From Methanomicrobiales archaeon HGW-Methanomicrobiales-2 (GTDB taxonomy: Archaea; Halobacteriota; Methanomicrobia; Methanomicrobiales; Methanoculleaceae): DNA of 47,825 nt. The notes beneath the pieces were generated by a model. That model did no database searches. It was given only the letters and a program-made list of their open reading frames with translations, and had not been told where the DNA came from. Shown piece by piece: positions 38,901 to 47,322 of this stretch. The position numbers were made by a program, and so were the translations under genes. Location of the stretch: positions 1 to 47,825 of the forward strand of contig PGYL01000025.1 in assembly GCA_002839645.1 (NCBI GenBank), read 5' to 3'. Within the stretch, counting starts at the first letter, position 1; every line of letters starts with the position of its first letter.

Positions 38901-39788
38901 ATGAAGGCATTTCTCGCCGAATACACCGTATGCAACGACCCCGATCTCGCGCCGGAAGGCGCTGCCATGCTCGCCGCGATACGCGAGAGTTTTGAGAGGT
39001 GCGGCTACGAGGTGGTGACCCCGGAGCGGCCCGATTTTGAGGGCGAGATCCGGAGGCTCGCGCCGGGGTGCGATGTGGGGCTGGTCATTGCCCCGGACCG
39101 CCTCCTCTTCCGGTATACGCAGATCCTCGAAGGGCTCACCCACAACGTCGGGTGCGGGAGCATGAATGCGGCCGTCTGCGCCAACAAACAGCGGACGGCA
39201 GCGATTCTCTCCCGGAACGGGGTGGCGGTCCCCCCCGATGCCGGCGAAGGGAGGAGGATCGTCAAGCCCATTACGGGCTGCGGCGCTCAGGGAGTCAGGC
39301 TGACGGATGAGGAGCCGGGCGCCGGCGAGTTCGCCCAGGCTTACGTCGAGGGGGAGACGCTGAGCGTGAGCCTCGTGGGGAGCCGGGTGACCGGCAACGT
39401 CTGCGAGTACTACTCGGGCAACCCGCCGCTCCTGCTTGCCGTCAACCGGCAGGAGATCGTCGTCGGAGACGACGGGAGGGTCCGGTACCTCGGGGGCGAG
39501 ACCCCCGTCCACCCCGACCGCGAGGAAGAGATCGTCGAGGTCGCCGTCCGGGCGATGAACATCCTCGGGTGCCAGGGGTATGCCGGGATCGACATCATCG
39601 CTGGAGATAAGATCTACGTCGTCGACGTCAACCCGAGACCCACGACCAGCCTGGTCGGGATCGCGAGCGTCATGGAGGAGGAGATCGCCGATATCCTCAT
39701 CAAAGCGTCGCACGGCGAAGCGCCGGCAGAGGTGCACCTCTCCGGGAGAGTGCGGTTCGATAAGGACGGGAGGATCAGCCGGCTATGA
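38901..39788 (+). CDS. mfnD: Tyramine-L-glutamate ligase (ATP-grasp), methanofuran biosynthesis
   Basis: This 295-residue ATP-grasp enzyme adds the first glutamate to tyramine. The N-terminal MKAFLAEYTVCNDPDLAPEG and VIAPDRLLFRYTQILEGLTHNVGCG are typical of the COG1821 family. ATP-grasp metal-binding motifs GYAGIDIIAGDKIYVVDVNPRPTTSLVG lie at the C-terminal end. The ATP-site lysine is in RIVKPITGCGAQGVRLT. Overlap with mfnF by 4 bases supports the pathway assignment. A TATA-like AAATCTATAG at about 38872-38881 precedes it. Confidence 0.9.
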   Translation: MKAFLAEYTVCNDPDLAPEGAAMLAAIRESFERCGYEVVTPERPDFEGEIRRLAPGCDVGLVIAPDRLLFRYTQILEGLTHNVGCGSMNAAVCANKQRTAAILSRNGVAVPPDAGEGRRIVKPITGCGAQGVRLTDEEPGAGEFAQAYVEGETLSVSLVGSRVTGNVCEYYSGNPPLLLAVNRQEIVVGDDGRVRYLGGETPVHPDREEEIVEVAVRAMNILGCQGYAGIDIIAGDKIYVVDVNPRPTTSLVGIASVMEEEIADILIKASHGEAPAEVHLSGRVRFDKDGRISRL

Positions 39789-40711
39789 TCGGCATCGATA
39801 TCGGCGGTGCGAACCTCAAGGTCGTCGACGACACCGGCATGCATATCCACTACTGTCCGCTCTGGCAGGGCGCGCCGCTCGCCGAACTCCTCGAACCCTA
39901 TGCGGAACCTGCGGCCGTGGTGATGAGCGGTGAACTGGCGGACTGCTTTGCAAGCAAGATCGAAGGCGTCCGGTGGATTGTCGGGGCCGTCCGGGCGGCC
40001 ATCCCCGACGCCGCCTTCTACGGCACCGACGCGGCGTTCCATACCCAACCGGTCCCGGCCCTTGCCGCCGCGAACTGGCTGGCATCGGCCGACTACCTGC
40101 GAGAGGAGTATGCCGATGCCGTGCTCCTCGATGTGGGGAGCACCACCGCCGACATCATTCCGTTGAACTGTTTCGAGAGCCTCAAAGGGCTGACCGACAC
40201 CCGGCGGCTGCAGAAGCAGTACCTCGTCTACACCGGCATGCTCAGGACGAACGTCGCCACGCTTCTCTCGGCGGTGACGCTGGACGGGACGGTAACCCCG
40301 GTGAGCACCGAGTACTTCGCTGCAAGCGCCGACGCGCACCTTGTGCTCGGCCAGATCGCTCCAGAAGACTACATCTGCCCTGCACCGGACAACGGCGAGA
40401 AAACCCGGGATGCGGCGCTCCGGAGGCTGGCCCGGGTAGTCTGCGCGGATATCGAAGAGATCGGGAGAGACGGAGCCACCCAGGTCGCCCGGCAGTTCTG
40501 GGAGGCCCAGCGAACGCTGATCGTCCGCGCTGTGGGACGTGCACTCTTCCGGAGCGGTGCCGGGCGGGTGATTACAGCGGGGATAGGCGCGGACCTCTTT
40601 GCCCGTGAACTCGGCGGCGTCACGCTTGAAGGGGAGATCGGGGAGGTCTCGGATGCACTGCCGGCCTACGCGGTTCGGGAGGTGGCGCTACGGCACCACG
40701 CTTGCGACTGA
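39785..40711 (+). CDS. mfnF: Methanofuran condensing enzyme MfnF (hydantoinase/oxoprolinase-like)
   Basis: This 308-residue protein has the actin-like ATPase fold of hydantoinases (MIGIDIGGANLKVVDDTG at the start; LLDVGSTTADIIPL for the second phosphate loop; VITAGIGADLFARELG near the end). The 'H4MPT-linked C1 transfer pathway' family was shown in Methanocaldococcus to join the furan phosphate to gamma-glutamyltyramine. Its place behind mfnD fits. A TTG-start zinc-ribbon frame overlaps its last 10 bases. Confidence 0.9.
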   Translation: MIGIDIGGANLKVVDDTGMHIHYCPLWQGAPLAELLEPYAEPAAVVMSGELADCFASKIEGVRWIVGAVRAAIPDAAFYGTDAAFHTQPVPALAAANWLASADYLREEYADAVLLDVGSTTADIIPLNCFESLKGLTDTRRLQKQYLVYTGMLRTNVATLLSAVTLDGTVTPVSTEYFAASADAHLVLGQIAPEDYICPAPDNGEKTRDAALRRLARVVCADIEEIGRDGATQVARQFWEAQRTLIVRAVGRALFRSGAGRVITAGIGADLFARELGGVTLEGEIGEVSDALPAYAVREVALRHHACD

Positions 40712-40935
40712 CCCTTCTCCTGCTGGCGGTGTCGGTCGCCATCACGGCAGTCTCAGCGATCCTCGGTTTTCCGTTCTTTTTTCTCTTTCTCGTCATACCG
40801 CTGATTCCGCTCTTTAAGCGTTCCCCCGTCTTGAGGCGCTGCCCGGCCTGCGGATGGGAAACCGCAGGCGGCGAGCGCTTCTGCCCCTGTGATGGGACGG
40901 CTCTCGAGCCCGAGGTTGAACGTGGCGAGGTTTAA
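40702..40935 (+). CDS. Small membrane zinc-ribbon protein
   Basis: This 77-residue frame starts at TTG inside the end of mfnF. It has one or two helices (LTLLLLAVSVAITAVSAILG and FFFLFLVIPLIPLF), then a zinc ribbon RRCPACGWETAGGERFCPCDG with CxxC-x11-CxC, and an acidic tail. The order membrane then zinc ribbon is that of a real small protein, and the overlap fits co-translation with mfnF. It overlaps a convergent gene by 183 bases, which is unusual; one of the two may be shorter in life. Confidence 0.6.
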   Translation: MRLTLLLLAVSVAITAVSAILGFPFFFLFLVIPLIPLFKRSPVLRRCPACGWETAGGERFCPCDGTALEPEVERGEV

Positions 40936-41487
40936 CAGGGAGAGCGGTAGAAGGAGGCCGAAGAGTTCGGTTGCCGGGATCATGCCGAAGTCGCGGGAGG
41001 CGTAGTTCCGGATCGTCCCCCGATCGACGACGATCCCCATCGCCCGGAGGCGTTGTGCCACCCGGTTGAAGGGCATCTGCTGCGACAGAAGGAGACAGAG
41101 GTCGACGACGGGCGATGCGAGGCGGGTGTCGGGGTAAAACGGTGCGTCTGCGTAGCAGAGTGTGCCGCACTGCTGGCAGTAGAACCGTTTCACGGAGACC
41201 CGGATGGTGCGTTCCTTTCCGTTCTCGAGCAGGACGGCAAACCGTTTTGCCCGCAGGTCATGCCCGGTCACCGGACCGCCGCACGACGGGCAGGCCCGGA
41301 GGTAGGTGAACTTCACGCCGTCCATTGACGCCAGGGCGTTTCCCACCAGGTCGGCGAGCATGGGCGGAACCGGGAGTGTCTTTTTTACAATGGTAACTCT
41401 CTCCCTGTGCAAACTGTGCCTGAGGTGTAGGCGTCCACCAATAATAACCTCTTCCCTCAAATGGAACGGGCCGGGAATGGATGGCAC
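40753..41487 (-). CDS. Zinc-ribbon plus HTH protein, transposase-N-terminus-like
   Basis: The longest frame is 244 residues from a GTG; starts at TTG (about 41460) or ATG (41361, MLADLVGNAL) are equally possible. Residues about 65-115 form a zinc ribbon (RACPSCGGP..CQQCGTLCY). A helix-turn-helix follows (QQMPFNRVAQRLRAMGIVVDRGTIRNYAS), as in the N-terminal part of several transposase families. No catalytic DDE domain follows. The last 60 residues, antisense to the zinc-ribbon membrane gene, are low-quality in appearance. It may be a domesticated or truncated transposase, or a regulator. Confidence 0.55.
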   Translation of the reverse strand: MPSIPGPFHLREEVIIGGRLHLRHSLHRERVTIVKKTLPVPPMLADLVGNALASMDGVKFTYLRACPSCGGPVTGHDLRAKRFAVLLENGKERTIRVSVKRFYCQQCGTLCYADAPFYPDTRLASPVVDLCLLLSQQMPFNRVAQRLRAMGIVVDRGTIRNYASRDFGMIPATELFGLLLPLSLLNLATFNLGLESRPITGAEALAACGFPSAGRAAPQDGGTLKERNQRYDEKEKKERKTEDR

Positions 41488-41822
41488 GGAGGCAGTTTTA
41501 GTCCGGAGGAGGGATGCTGCGGAGAGCGCGCCCGTTTCCTGCTCACCCCTGCCGTTTTCACATCCGTCCGGGGCAATAACCCCGACTCTGCGTGCAGAAT
41601 TTGAACCCCCCCGGAGATTGGTTTAACACTTCTGCCTGACCTCGATCGGGATGCAAACCCGTATTCTGATGGGTAATACTCGTGTAAAAACTCAAAAAAA
41701 TGGGTGCGGATTGTTATTCGTCAGTCTATCCTGCCTGCGAAGATGAGGGCAAACTCAGTTAACTACTATAATTTAAGTAACTTAACATCAGATACTCGGT
41801 TCGCCATAGAGGTGATAAAAAT
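41488..41822. promoter_or_regulatory. fdhA upstream region
   Basis: No gene is supported. TATAATTT at 41767-41774 is followed at once by the inverted repeat TTAAG-TAA-CTTAA (41773-41785), about 38-50 bases before the fdhA ATG, a likely regulator site. GAGGTGAT at 41809-41816 is the SD. A C-run and an A-run (AAAAACTCAAAAAAATG, about 41685-41701) lie further upstream. Confidence 0.55.
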
Positions 41823-43889
41823 ATGACGTTGAAGTATGTAGCCACAACATGTCCCTACTGCGGTACGGGATGCAGTTTCAACCTCGTCGTCCAGGACGGC
41901 AAGGTTGTTGGGACGGCACCGTATCGCCGCTCACCCGTGAACGAGGGAAAGGTCTGCCCCAAGGGCACCTACGCTCATGAGTTCGTGAACAGCCCGGACC
42001 GCCTGACAAAGCCGCTCATCAAGAAGGACGGCAAGTTCGTCGAGGCGACCTGGGACGAGGCCTACAACCTGATCGCGCAGAAGTTCAAGTCGTACAAGCC
42101 CGACGAGTTCGCGGCGCTTGCATCCGCCCGGGTCTCGAACGAAGAGAACTACCTGCTGATGAAGTTCGCCCGCGGCGTCATGAAGTCACGGCACATCGAC
42201 CACTGCGCCCGGCTCTGCCACGCGTCCACCGTCGCCGGCCTTGCCGCATCCTTCGGCTCCGGCGCGATGACCAACTCCATTCTCGACATCGCCGACTCAA
42301 AGTGCGTCTTCATCATCGGATCCAACACCTTCGAGCAGCACCCCCTCATCGGCCGCAAGGTCATGCAGGCCAAGAGGAACGGCGCGAAGATCATCTACGC
42401 CGACCCGCGCTACACCGCGACCGCAAAGCAGGCCGACCTCTACATGCCGTTTGTGTCCGGCAGTGATGTCGCCATCTTAAACTGCATGATGCAGCAGATC
42501 ATCAAGAACGGCTGGGAAGACAAGGAGTTCATCGCCAACCGGACCAAAGACTATGAGAAACTCAAGGAAGTTGTCATGAAGGACACCTACAGCCTTGAGA
42601 ACGTCTCGAAGATCTCCGGTATCCCCGCCGAGAGTCTCAAGACCGCTGCTGAGTGGTTCGGCACCAACAAGCCCGGTGCGCTCCTCTACTCGATGGGTAT
42701 CACCCAGCACACCGTCGGTGTCGACAACGTCCGGTCGACCGCCAACCTCCAGATGCTGACCGGCAACCTGGGCAAGCCCGGTGCCGGCGTGAACGCGCTG
42801 CGTGGCCAGAACAACGTGCAGGGCGCCTGCGACATGGGAGCGCTCCCGGTCGTCTTCACCGGCTACCAGAAGGTCATCGACCCGGCCGCCCACAAGAAGT
42901 TCGCCGACGCCTGGGGCTTCCCTGACGGCATCTGCGAGCAAAAGAACGGCTACGAAGTCACCGTCATGATGGATGTCCTGACCGACAGGCCCGGCGAACT
43001 CAAGGCGATGTACATCATGGGCGAGAACCCGATGCTCTCCGACCCGGACCTGACCCACGTCAAGCACGCCATCGAGAACCTGGAGTTCCTGGTCGTCCAG
43101 GACATCTTCATGACCGAGACTGCCGAACTTGCCGACGTTGTCCTGCCGGCCGCCTGCTATGCAGAGCGAAACGGCACCCAGACTTCCACCGAGCGGCGTG
43201 TCCAGATGTGGCGCAAAGCCCAGGATCCGCCCGGCGAGGCGAAGGAAGACTGGCAGATCATCAGTGAACTCGCCGCAAAGATGGGCTACGCCAAACAGTT
43301 CCCCTACCAGAGCGCCGAGGAGATCTTCACCGAGGTCGCCGCCGTCACGCCGTCCTACCACGGCATGAACTACGAGCGGTTGAGCAAGCCCGAAGCACTC
43401 CACTGGCCCTGCCCGACCACGGAACACCCCGGCACCCCCATCCTGCACATCGGCAAGTTCTCGCACCCCGACGGCATGGGTATCATGCACGCGATCGAGT
43501 GGAAACCCCCGGCGGAAGTTCCCGACGCGGAGTACCCCTATATCCTCACGACCGGACGCTGCATCTGGCACTGGCACACCGGGTCCATGACCCGCCGCTC
43601 CGAGACCCTCGACAACGAGGTCCCCACCGGCTGGATCGAGATCAACACCGAGGACGCGAAGGCGCTCGGTGTCAAGGACAAAGAAATGGTCCGTGCGACC
43701 TCCCGCCGTGGCACGGTGGACGTCCCCGCGAAGGTGACCGACGAGATCAAGAAGGGCGTCATGTTCATGCCGTTCCACTTCGCCGAGTGCGCAGCGAACA
43801 CACTGACCAACAACGCTCTCGACCCGATCGCCAAGATCCCTGAGTTCAAGGCGTGTGCTGTGAAGGTCGAGAAGATTACGGAGGCCTGA
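41823..43889 (+). CDS. fdhA: Formate dehydrogenase alpha subunit, F420-dependent, Cys form
   Basis: This 688-residue molybdopterin (or tungstopterin) subunit oxidises formate to CO2. The N-terminal 4Fe-4S cluster ligands are C10, C13, C17 and C45 (TTCPYCGTGC..KVCPKG). The active site HIDHCARLCHASTVAGL has Cys132 where E. coli FdhF has selenocysteine. MoCo-binding blocks include IIGSNTFEQHPLIG and MGENPMLSDPDLTHV; the C-terminal dinucleotide domain begins YILTTGRCIWHWHTGSMTRRS. No TGA codon interrupts the gene, so no Sec machinery is needed. It is cytosolic, with electrons passing to FdhB. Confidence 0.97.
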   Translation: MTLKYVATTCPYCGTGCSFNLVVQDGKVVGTAPYRRSPVNEGKVCPKGTYAHEFVNSPDRLTKPLIKKDGKFVEATWDEAYNLIAQKFKSYKPDEFAALASARVSNEENYLLMKFARGVMKSRHIDHCARLCHASTVAGLAASFGSGAMTNSILDIADSKCVFIIGSNTFEQHPLIGRKVMQAKRNGAKIIYADPRYTATAKQADLYMPFVSGSDVAILNCMMQQIIKNGWEDKEFIANRTKDYEKLKEVVMKDTYSLENVSKISGIPAESLKTAAEWFGTNKPGALLYSMGITQHTVGVDNVRSTANLQMLTGNLGKPGAGVNALRGQNNVQGACDMGALPVVFTGYQKVIDPAAHKKFADAWGFPDGICEQKNGYEVTVMMDVLTDRPGELKAMYIMGENPMLSDPDLTHVKHAIENLEFLVVQDIFMTETAELADVVLPAACYAERNGTQTSTERRVQMWRKAQDPPGEAKEDWQIISELAAKMGYAKQFPYQSAEEIFTEVAAVTPSYHGMNYERLSKPEALHWPCPTTEHPGTPILHIGKFSHPDGMGIMHAIEWKPPAEVPDAEYPYILTTGRCIWHWHTGSMTRRSETLDNEVPTGWIEINTEDAKALGVKDKEMVRATSRRGTVDVPAKVTDEIKKGVMFMPFHFAECAANTLTNNALDPIAKIPEFKACAVKVEKITEA

Positions 43890-43891
43890 AC

Positions 43892-45127
43892 ATGGCAGCA
43901 AAAGGAGATATGTTCTACGCATGGGCAGCCGACGCCGCCTGTCAGGAGAAGGGCGAGTGTGGTGGAGCGGTTACCGCTCTGCTGACACACGCGCTCAAGT
44001 CCGGCATGGTGGACGCTGTCCTTGCCGTCAAGAAGGGACAGGACATCTACGATGCCGTCCCCACATTCATCACCGACCCCGCCGAGATCGCACAGACTGC
44101 AGGATCCCTCCACTGCGGGACGCTCCTGCTCTCGAAGCTGGTCAAGAAGTACCTCGACGGCGCCAAAGATATGCGGATCGCCGTCCCGGTGAAAGGCTGC
44201 GACACGATGGGCCTCTACGAACTCGCGAAGCGCAACCAGATCAACCTGGACAACGTCCTGATGGTCGGCCTCAACTGCGGCGGCTCCGTGAGCCCCGTGG
44301 CTGCCCGGAAGATGATCGCCGAGAAGTTCGGGGTCGACCCTGATACGGTCCACAAAGAGGAGATCGACAAGGGCCAGTTCATCATCGAGTATGAAGGCGG
44401 CCACAAGGGCATCTCGATGGACGAACTCGAGGAAGAAGGGTTCGGCCGCCGGGCCAACTGCCGCCGGTGCAAGATGAAGGTCCCCCGCCAGGCGGATCTC
44501 GCCTGCGGCAACTGGGGTGTCATCGGTGATCAGGCCGGGAAGGCCACGTTCGTCGAGGTCTGCTCCGAGAAGGGTGCAAACCTGCTGGACGGTGCCGTGA
44601 AGGCCGGAGTCCTCAAGACCGGTGCTGCGAACCCGAAGGGTATCGAGATCCGCGGCAAGGTCGAGAACGCGATGTTAAAGCTCGGCGACAAGTGGCGGGC
44701 GAAAGACTTCGAGGCACTCGGCGAAGGCAAGGACCGCTTGAAGAAGATCATGGACGCGACGAGCCGGTGCATCAAGTGCTACGCCTGCATCGAGAGCTGC
44801 CCGATCTGCTACTGCGTCGAGTGCAGCACGAAGAAATCCTACCTGGTCGAGCCCGGTCAGGTCCCGCCGCCCTTCATGTTCCACCTGATCCGCTACGCCC
44901 ACATATCGGACTCGTGTATCAACTGCGGCCAGTGCGAAGAGCACTGCGCGATGGATATCCCGAACTCGCTCTTCATGCACGCGCTGCAGGTCGACCTTCA
45001 GGATATGTTCGGCCACACCCCCGGTGTGGACATGGAACTCCCGGTACTCGCGCTCGTCGAGGAGAAGACGGAACGCAAGCGTCTCTCCGACACCGGCAGC
45101 GACCAGATCTTCAACATCTTCGAGTAA
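43892..45127 (+). CDS. fdhB: Formate dehydrogenase beta subunit, F420-reducing
   Basis: This 411-residue subunit passes electrons from formate to coenzyme F420 via FAD and Fe-S clusters. It begins MAAKGDMFYAWAADAACQEKGECGGAVTALL; the FrhB-type N-terminal and F420/FAD domains span about 1-280. Two 4Fe-4S motifs follow: CIKCYACIESCP and CINCGQCEEHC. The ATG at 43892 follows GGAGG. It starts two bases after fdhA ends. In these methanogens FdhB can also bind the heterodisulfide reductase complex. Confidence 0.96.
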   Translation: MAAKGDMFYAWAADAACQEKGECGGAVTALLTHALKSGMVDAVLAVKKGQDIYDAVPTFITDPAEIAQTAGSLHCGTLLLSKLVKKYLDGAKDMRIAVPVKGCDTMGLYELAKRNQINLDNVLMVGLNCGGSVSPVAARKMIAEKFGVDPDTVHKEEIDKGQFIIEYEGGHKGISMDELEEEGFGRRANCRRCKMKVPRQADLACGNWGVIGDQAGKATFVEVCSEKGANLLDGAVKAGVLKTGAANPKGIEIRGKVENAMLKLGDKWRAKDFEALGEGKDRLKKIMDATSRCIKCYACIESCPICYCVECSTKKSYLVEPGQVPPPFMFHLIRYAHISDSCINCGQCEEHCAMDIPNSLFMHALQVDLQDMFGHTPGVDMELPVLALVEEKTERKRLSDTGSDQIFNIFE

Positions 45128-45142
45128 GGAAGATCTCTCTCC

Positions 45143-45150
45143 TTTTTTTT
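45143..45150 (+). terminator. Oligo-T terminator of the fdhAB operon
   Basis: T8 follows CTCTCTCC about 15 bases after the fdhB stop codon. Confidence 0.6.
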
Positions 45151-45289
45151 AGATTACGGCCCCGGCTAGCTGCGGCTTCCGGCGATGGCGGGACATTTAT
45201 TGGCAAATATGGATCCGGGTGTGCCCCTCGACCCGCGAGGGACGTGATGCCTGCATAGTTGCTGGCAACCCGGCTCATGCGATCCCTCT

Positions 45290-45503
45290 TGGCACGGATT
45301 TCAAGGGGATATCGTACCTTGACGGTGCTCATGTTCCGGACGTCACGTCCATCGCAAGTCCAAGACCTTCGGTCTTCTCCAGCTCTTGCCCTTCGGCCGG
45401 GCGGGGTGGGGCGACAAGTGTGGATCTTTGAGGGTCGGAGACAGGGGGGTACGCCCCCCTCCCCGTCAGCCCCTCCCCCAATGGCGATATCCCCACGGTC
45501 CAC
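45290..45503 (+). repeat. Dispersed intergenic repeat, third cluster
   Basis: The left end TGGCACGGATTTCAAGG-GGATATCG matches 28225-28247, the middle GGGCGGGGTGGGG..TTTGAGGGTC (45399-45436) matches 28296-28333 at 34 of 38 bases, and the right part (45437-45503) matches the inverted copy at 10773-10843. The ends GGGGATATCG (45304-45314) and CGATATCCCC (45485-45494) are inverted. It contains the hairpin AAGACCTTCGGTCTT. Confidence 0.75.
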
Positions 45504-45725
45504 TGCGTTGGGCTTGTTCATCGTTCCCCTAAATGGCGATAGTCATACTCCCATTGCATGGCAATTTTTCCTTACTTCGGTTACGCTGTTGCCAGCACCC
45601 GCACCTAAGTGGTGCTCACGCTCCAGGCTGCTACACGCCCTTCAATTCAGATCATCGAATCAGAACAGGGTTTCAACAGAGCCGACAAACCACGATTCTT
45701 CGTGCGAAAAAAGAGAGCGCCCCGC

Positions 45726-46220
45726 TCACGCTAGTGCGTGAGAGAGTGCCGGAATGGCGCTCTGGTTTGCGAAGGTCTCCTCGTAGCCGTCCGGGAACCG
45801 AACCACCGTCAGCTCCGGGGAGAAGTCGGCCTCGACCAGCGGCGCAAACCAGTAACTGTCGAGCATCTCCTGTGCCCTGGTGAAGTCGAGTCCGGGTGTC
45901 GTGTAGACGCTCCCCTCATCGGTGCTCTTGACCTTTGCAAAGTCCTGGACCAGGAACGAAGCGTTGTCGCTCTCTGCCGAGGTCACCGTTACGGGAACCC
46001 CCAGCGCCTCCTCAAGCGCGGATTTCAGTTCCTGCTCCGGCTCGGCGATCTTGAAGAAGACGGCGATCCTCTCGATCCACGAGATGGTATACTCAAAGGT
46101 GATGTTTGCGCTCCCGTCCTCGTCCACGGTTATCAGAAGGTTGTCTGCGCTGAAAGCTCCGGCAGGGGCCACGATAAGCGTCAGGACCAGAAGGGAGGCG
46201 ACCAGAATTCCGCGTTTCAT
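45726..46220 (-). CDS. Secreted protein of unknown function
   Basis: This 164-residue protein begins MKRGILVASLLVLTLIVAPAGAFS, a clear signal peptide cleaved near residue 22. The mature part has ADNLLITVDEDGSANITFEYTISWIERIAVFFKIAEPEQELKSALEEALG and ends with a VVRFPDGYEETF strand. No cysteines are present and no family was recognised. Proteins like this occur in Methanomicrobiales (from memory; not searched). It stands alone after the repeat cluster. Confidence 0.7.
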   Translation of the reverse strand: MKRGILVASLLVLTLIVAPAGAFSADNLLITVDEDGSANITFEYTISWIERIAVFFKIAEPEQELKSALEEALGVPVTVTSAESDNASFLVQDFAKVKSTDEGSVYTTPGLDFTRAQEMLDSYWFAPLVEADFSPELTVVRFPDGYEETFANQSAIPALSHALA

Positions 46221-46381
46221 CTGTGTACCTCGAACAACTATATGCCGCGTTAATGGATAAATATCTGGCGGAATCTCCTGCGTCTCAATCGGCCTGGTTT
46301 AGGAGGTTATCCGGCTATCCCCTCTCCAGGCTCGTGAGCGATCCTGCTTCACGAAATCCTTGAAGGTAACTTTCTCTTCGG

Positions 46382-47197
46382 TCAATGCACCCGCAGCCAG
46401 AGGTGCAGGTCGCGGTAAGCGGCCTCGGTGAGGCTGCTGTCGGGGATGTCAACGGGGGGCGTCTCCTTGAAGAGGAGGAACTCGAGCCTGTTCGCGTCCG
46501 AATCCACGACCCGGAAGGAGTAAGGCTGCTCTACGGTCTGGTTATGCGGCACCGTGACGGAGAACCGGTCGAGCGGCGTCGCCGAGACGACCGTCGACTC
46601 GTTTGTCGCGTTATTGAACCTGCTCTCGACGGCATACGTCTCCACCGTGTAGGTGATATCCTGGTACTCGTGGTTCCCGATCCCGATGATGACCGTCTGC
46701 GGTGTTCCGGCCATGAACTCGGTTGGGTAATCGGCTGCCTTCCCCTTCGGTCCGAGGATGTAGAACTCGGTGAACTTCTCGCCGTCTCTTGGCGTCACCA
46801 CGATAAAGACCGTCGTTGCGATGGCCACGAGGACGGCAGCAACGAGGACGATGCTTAAGACCCGGGACGCGGAACTACCGGAGAACCCCTCCCGTGTCGC
46901 GGCGAGGCAGGTGCCGGCCGGGACCTGGAGACGACTCTCTTTGAGCAGGCGGCGGCGCCGGAAATAGGCGATAAGACCAATGACGAGACTGAATCCCACG
47001 AGCGTGACGGCGATAGGATCGAGCCGGGTTCCCCGGGGAGCGTAGTTCAGCGCGAGGCCGATGAGGGGGACGACGGCGATCGAGAGGCCAAACGAGAGGG
47101 CGAGAGCGATCCCCGGGTAAATGCTCACTAAATCCGGCGGGATGGTGCGGGGATTGAAGGAACCGGCGAGAAGGCCTGCGGTGGTTTCAGACGTCAT
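46382..47197 (-). CDS. DUF1616-type membrane protein with shortened N-terminus
   Basis: This 271-residue product begins MTSETTAGLLAGSFNP, behind GAGGGTAAC. ALALSFGLSIAVVPLIGLALNY, a TM segment at about 65-85, a third at about 118-142, then a surface beta domain with FYILGPKGKAADYPTEFMAGTPQTVIIGIGNHE and a late LHLWLRVH match the DUF1616 core. The usual 60-70-residue N-terminal membrane part ahead of the ALSFGLSIAVVPL helix is missing, replaced by the short MTSETT leader. TATA CTATAAATAAG at 47223-47233 is correctly spaced for this start. The role is unknown; relatives are often near S-layer or glycosylation genes. Confidence 0.7.
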   Translation of the reverse strand: MTSETTAGLLAGSFNPRTIPPDLVSIYPGIALALSFGLSIAVVPLIGLALNYAPRGTRLDPIAVTLVGFSLVIGLIAYFRRRRLLKESRLQVPAGTCLAATREGFSGSSASRVLSIVLVAAVLVAIATTVFIVVTPRDGEKFTEFYILGPKGKAADYPTEFMAGTPQTVIIGIGNHEYQDITYTVETYAVESRFNNATNESTVVSATPLDRFSVTVPHNQTVEQPYSFRVVDSDANRLEFLLFKETPPVDIPDSSLTEAAYRDLHLWLRVH

Positions 47198-47222
47198 TCT
47201 GTTACCCTCATAAAAAGCCATG

Positions 47223-47233
47223 CTATAAATAAG
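47223..47233 (-). promoter_or_regulatory. TATA box of the DUF1616 gene
   Basis: On the minus strand this reads CTTATTTATAG, 26-36 bases before the ATG at 47197. It supports MTSETT as the start, since an upstream in-frame ATG would lie only a few bases from the TATA box. Confidence 0.5.
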
Positions 47234-47322
47234 TTCTCCGGGGGTCTCCCGGGGCCCTGTAGCAGCACCCCGCGGGAGATACCAGCATCTTTTAATCGAA
47301 GCGCGATCAACTCGCAAATATT

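Larger units (their letters stand above)
45128..45725. other. Intergenic region containing the third GC-rich repeat cluster
   Basis: After fdhB a T8 run at 45143-45150 is the likely terminator. The repeat at 45290-45503 follows. AATGGCGATA occurs twice (45480-45489, 45532-45541). The segment CGCACCTAAGTGGTGCTC (about 45600-45617) recalls GCGCACCTATGGTGCTCG in the first cluster. No coding frame is convincing on either strand. Confidence 0.6.

Noticed and set aside
42205-42225. Selenocysteine at the fdhA active site
   Set aside because: The codon is TGC (Cys132), and there is no in-frame TGA in the gene.
42477-43922. 481-codon minus-strand frame antisense to fdhA
   Set aside because: Shadow of fdhA; no domain pattern.
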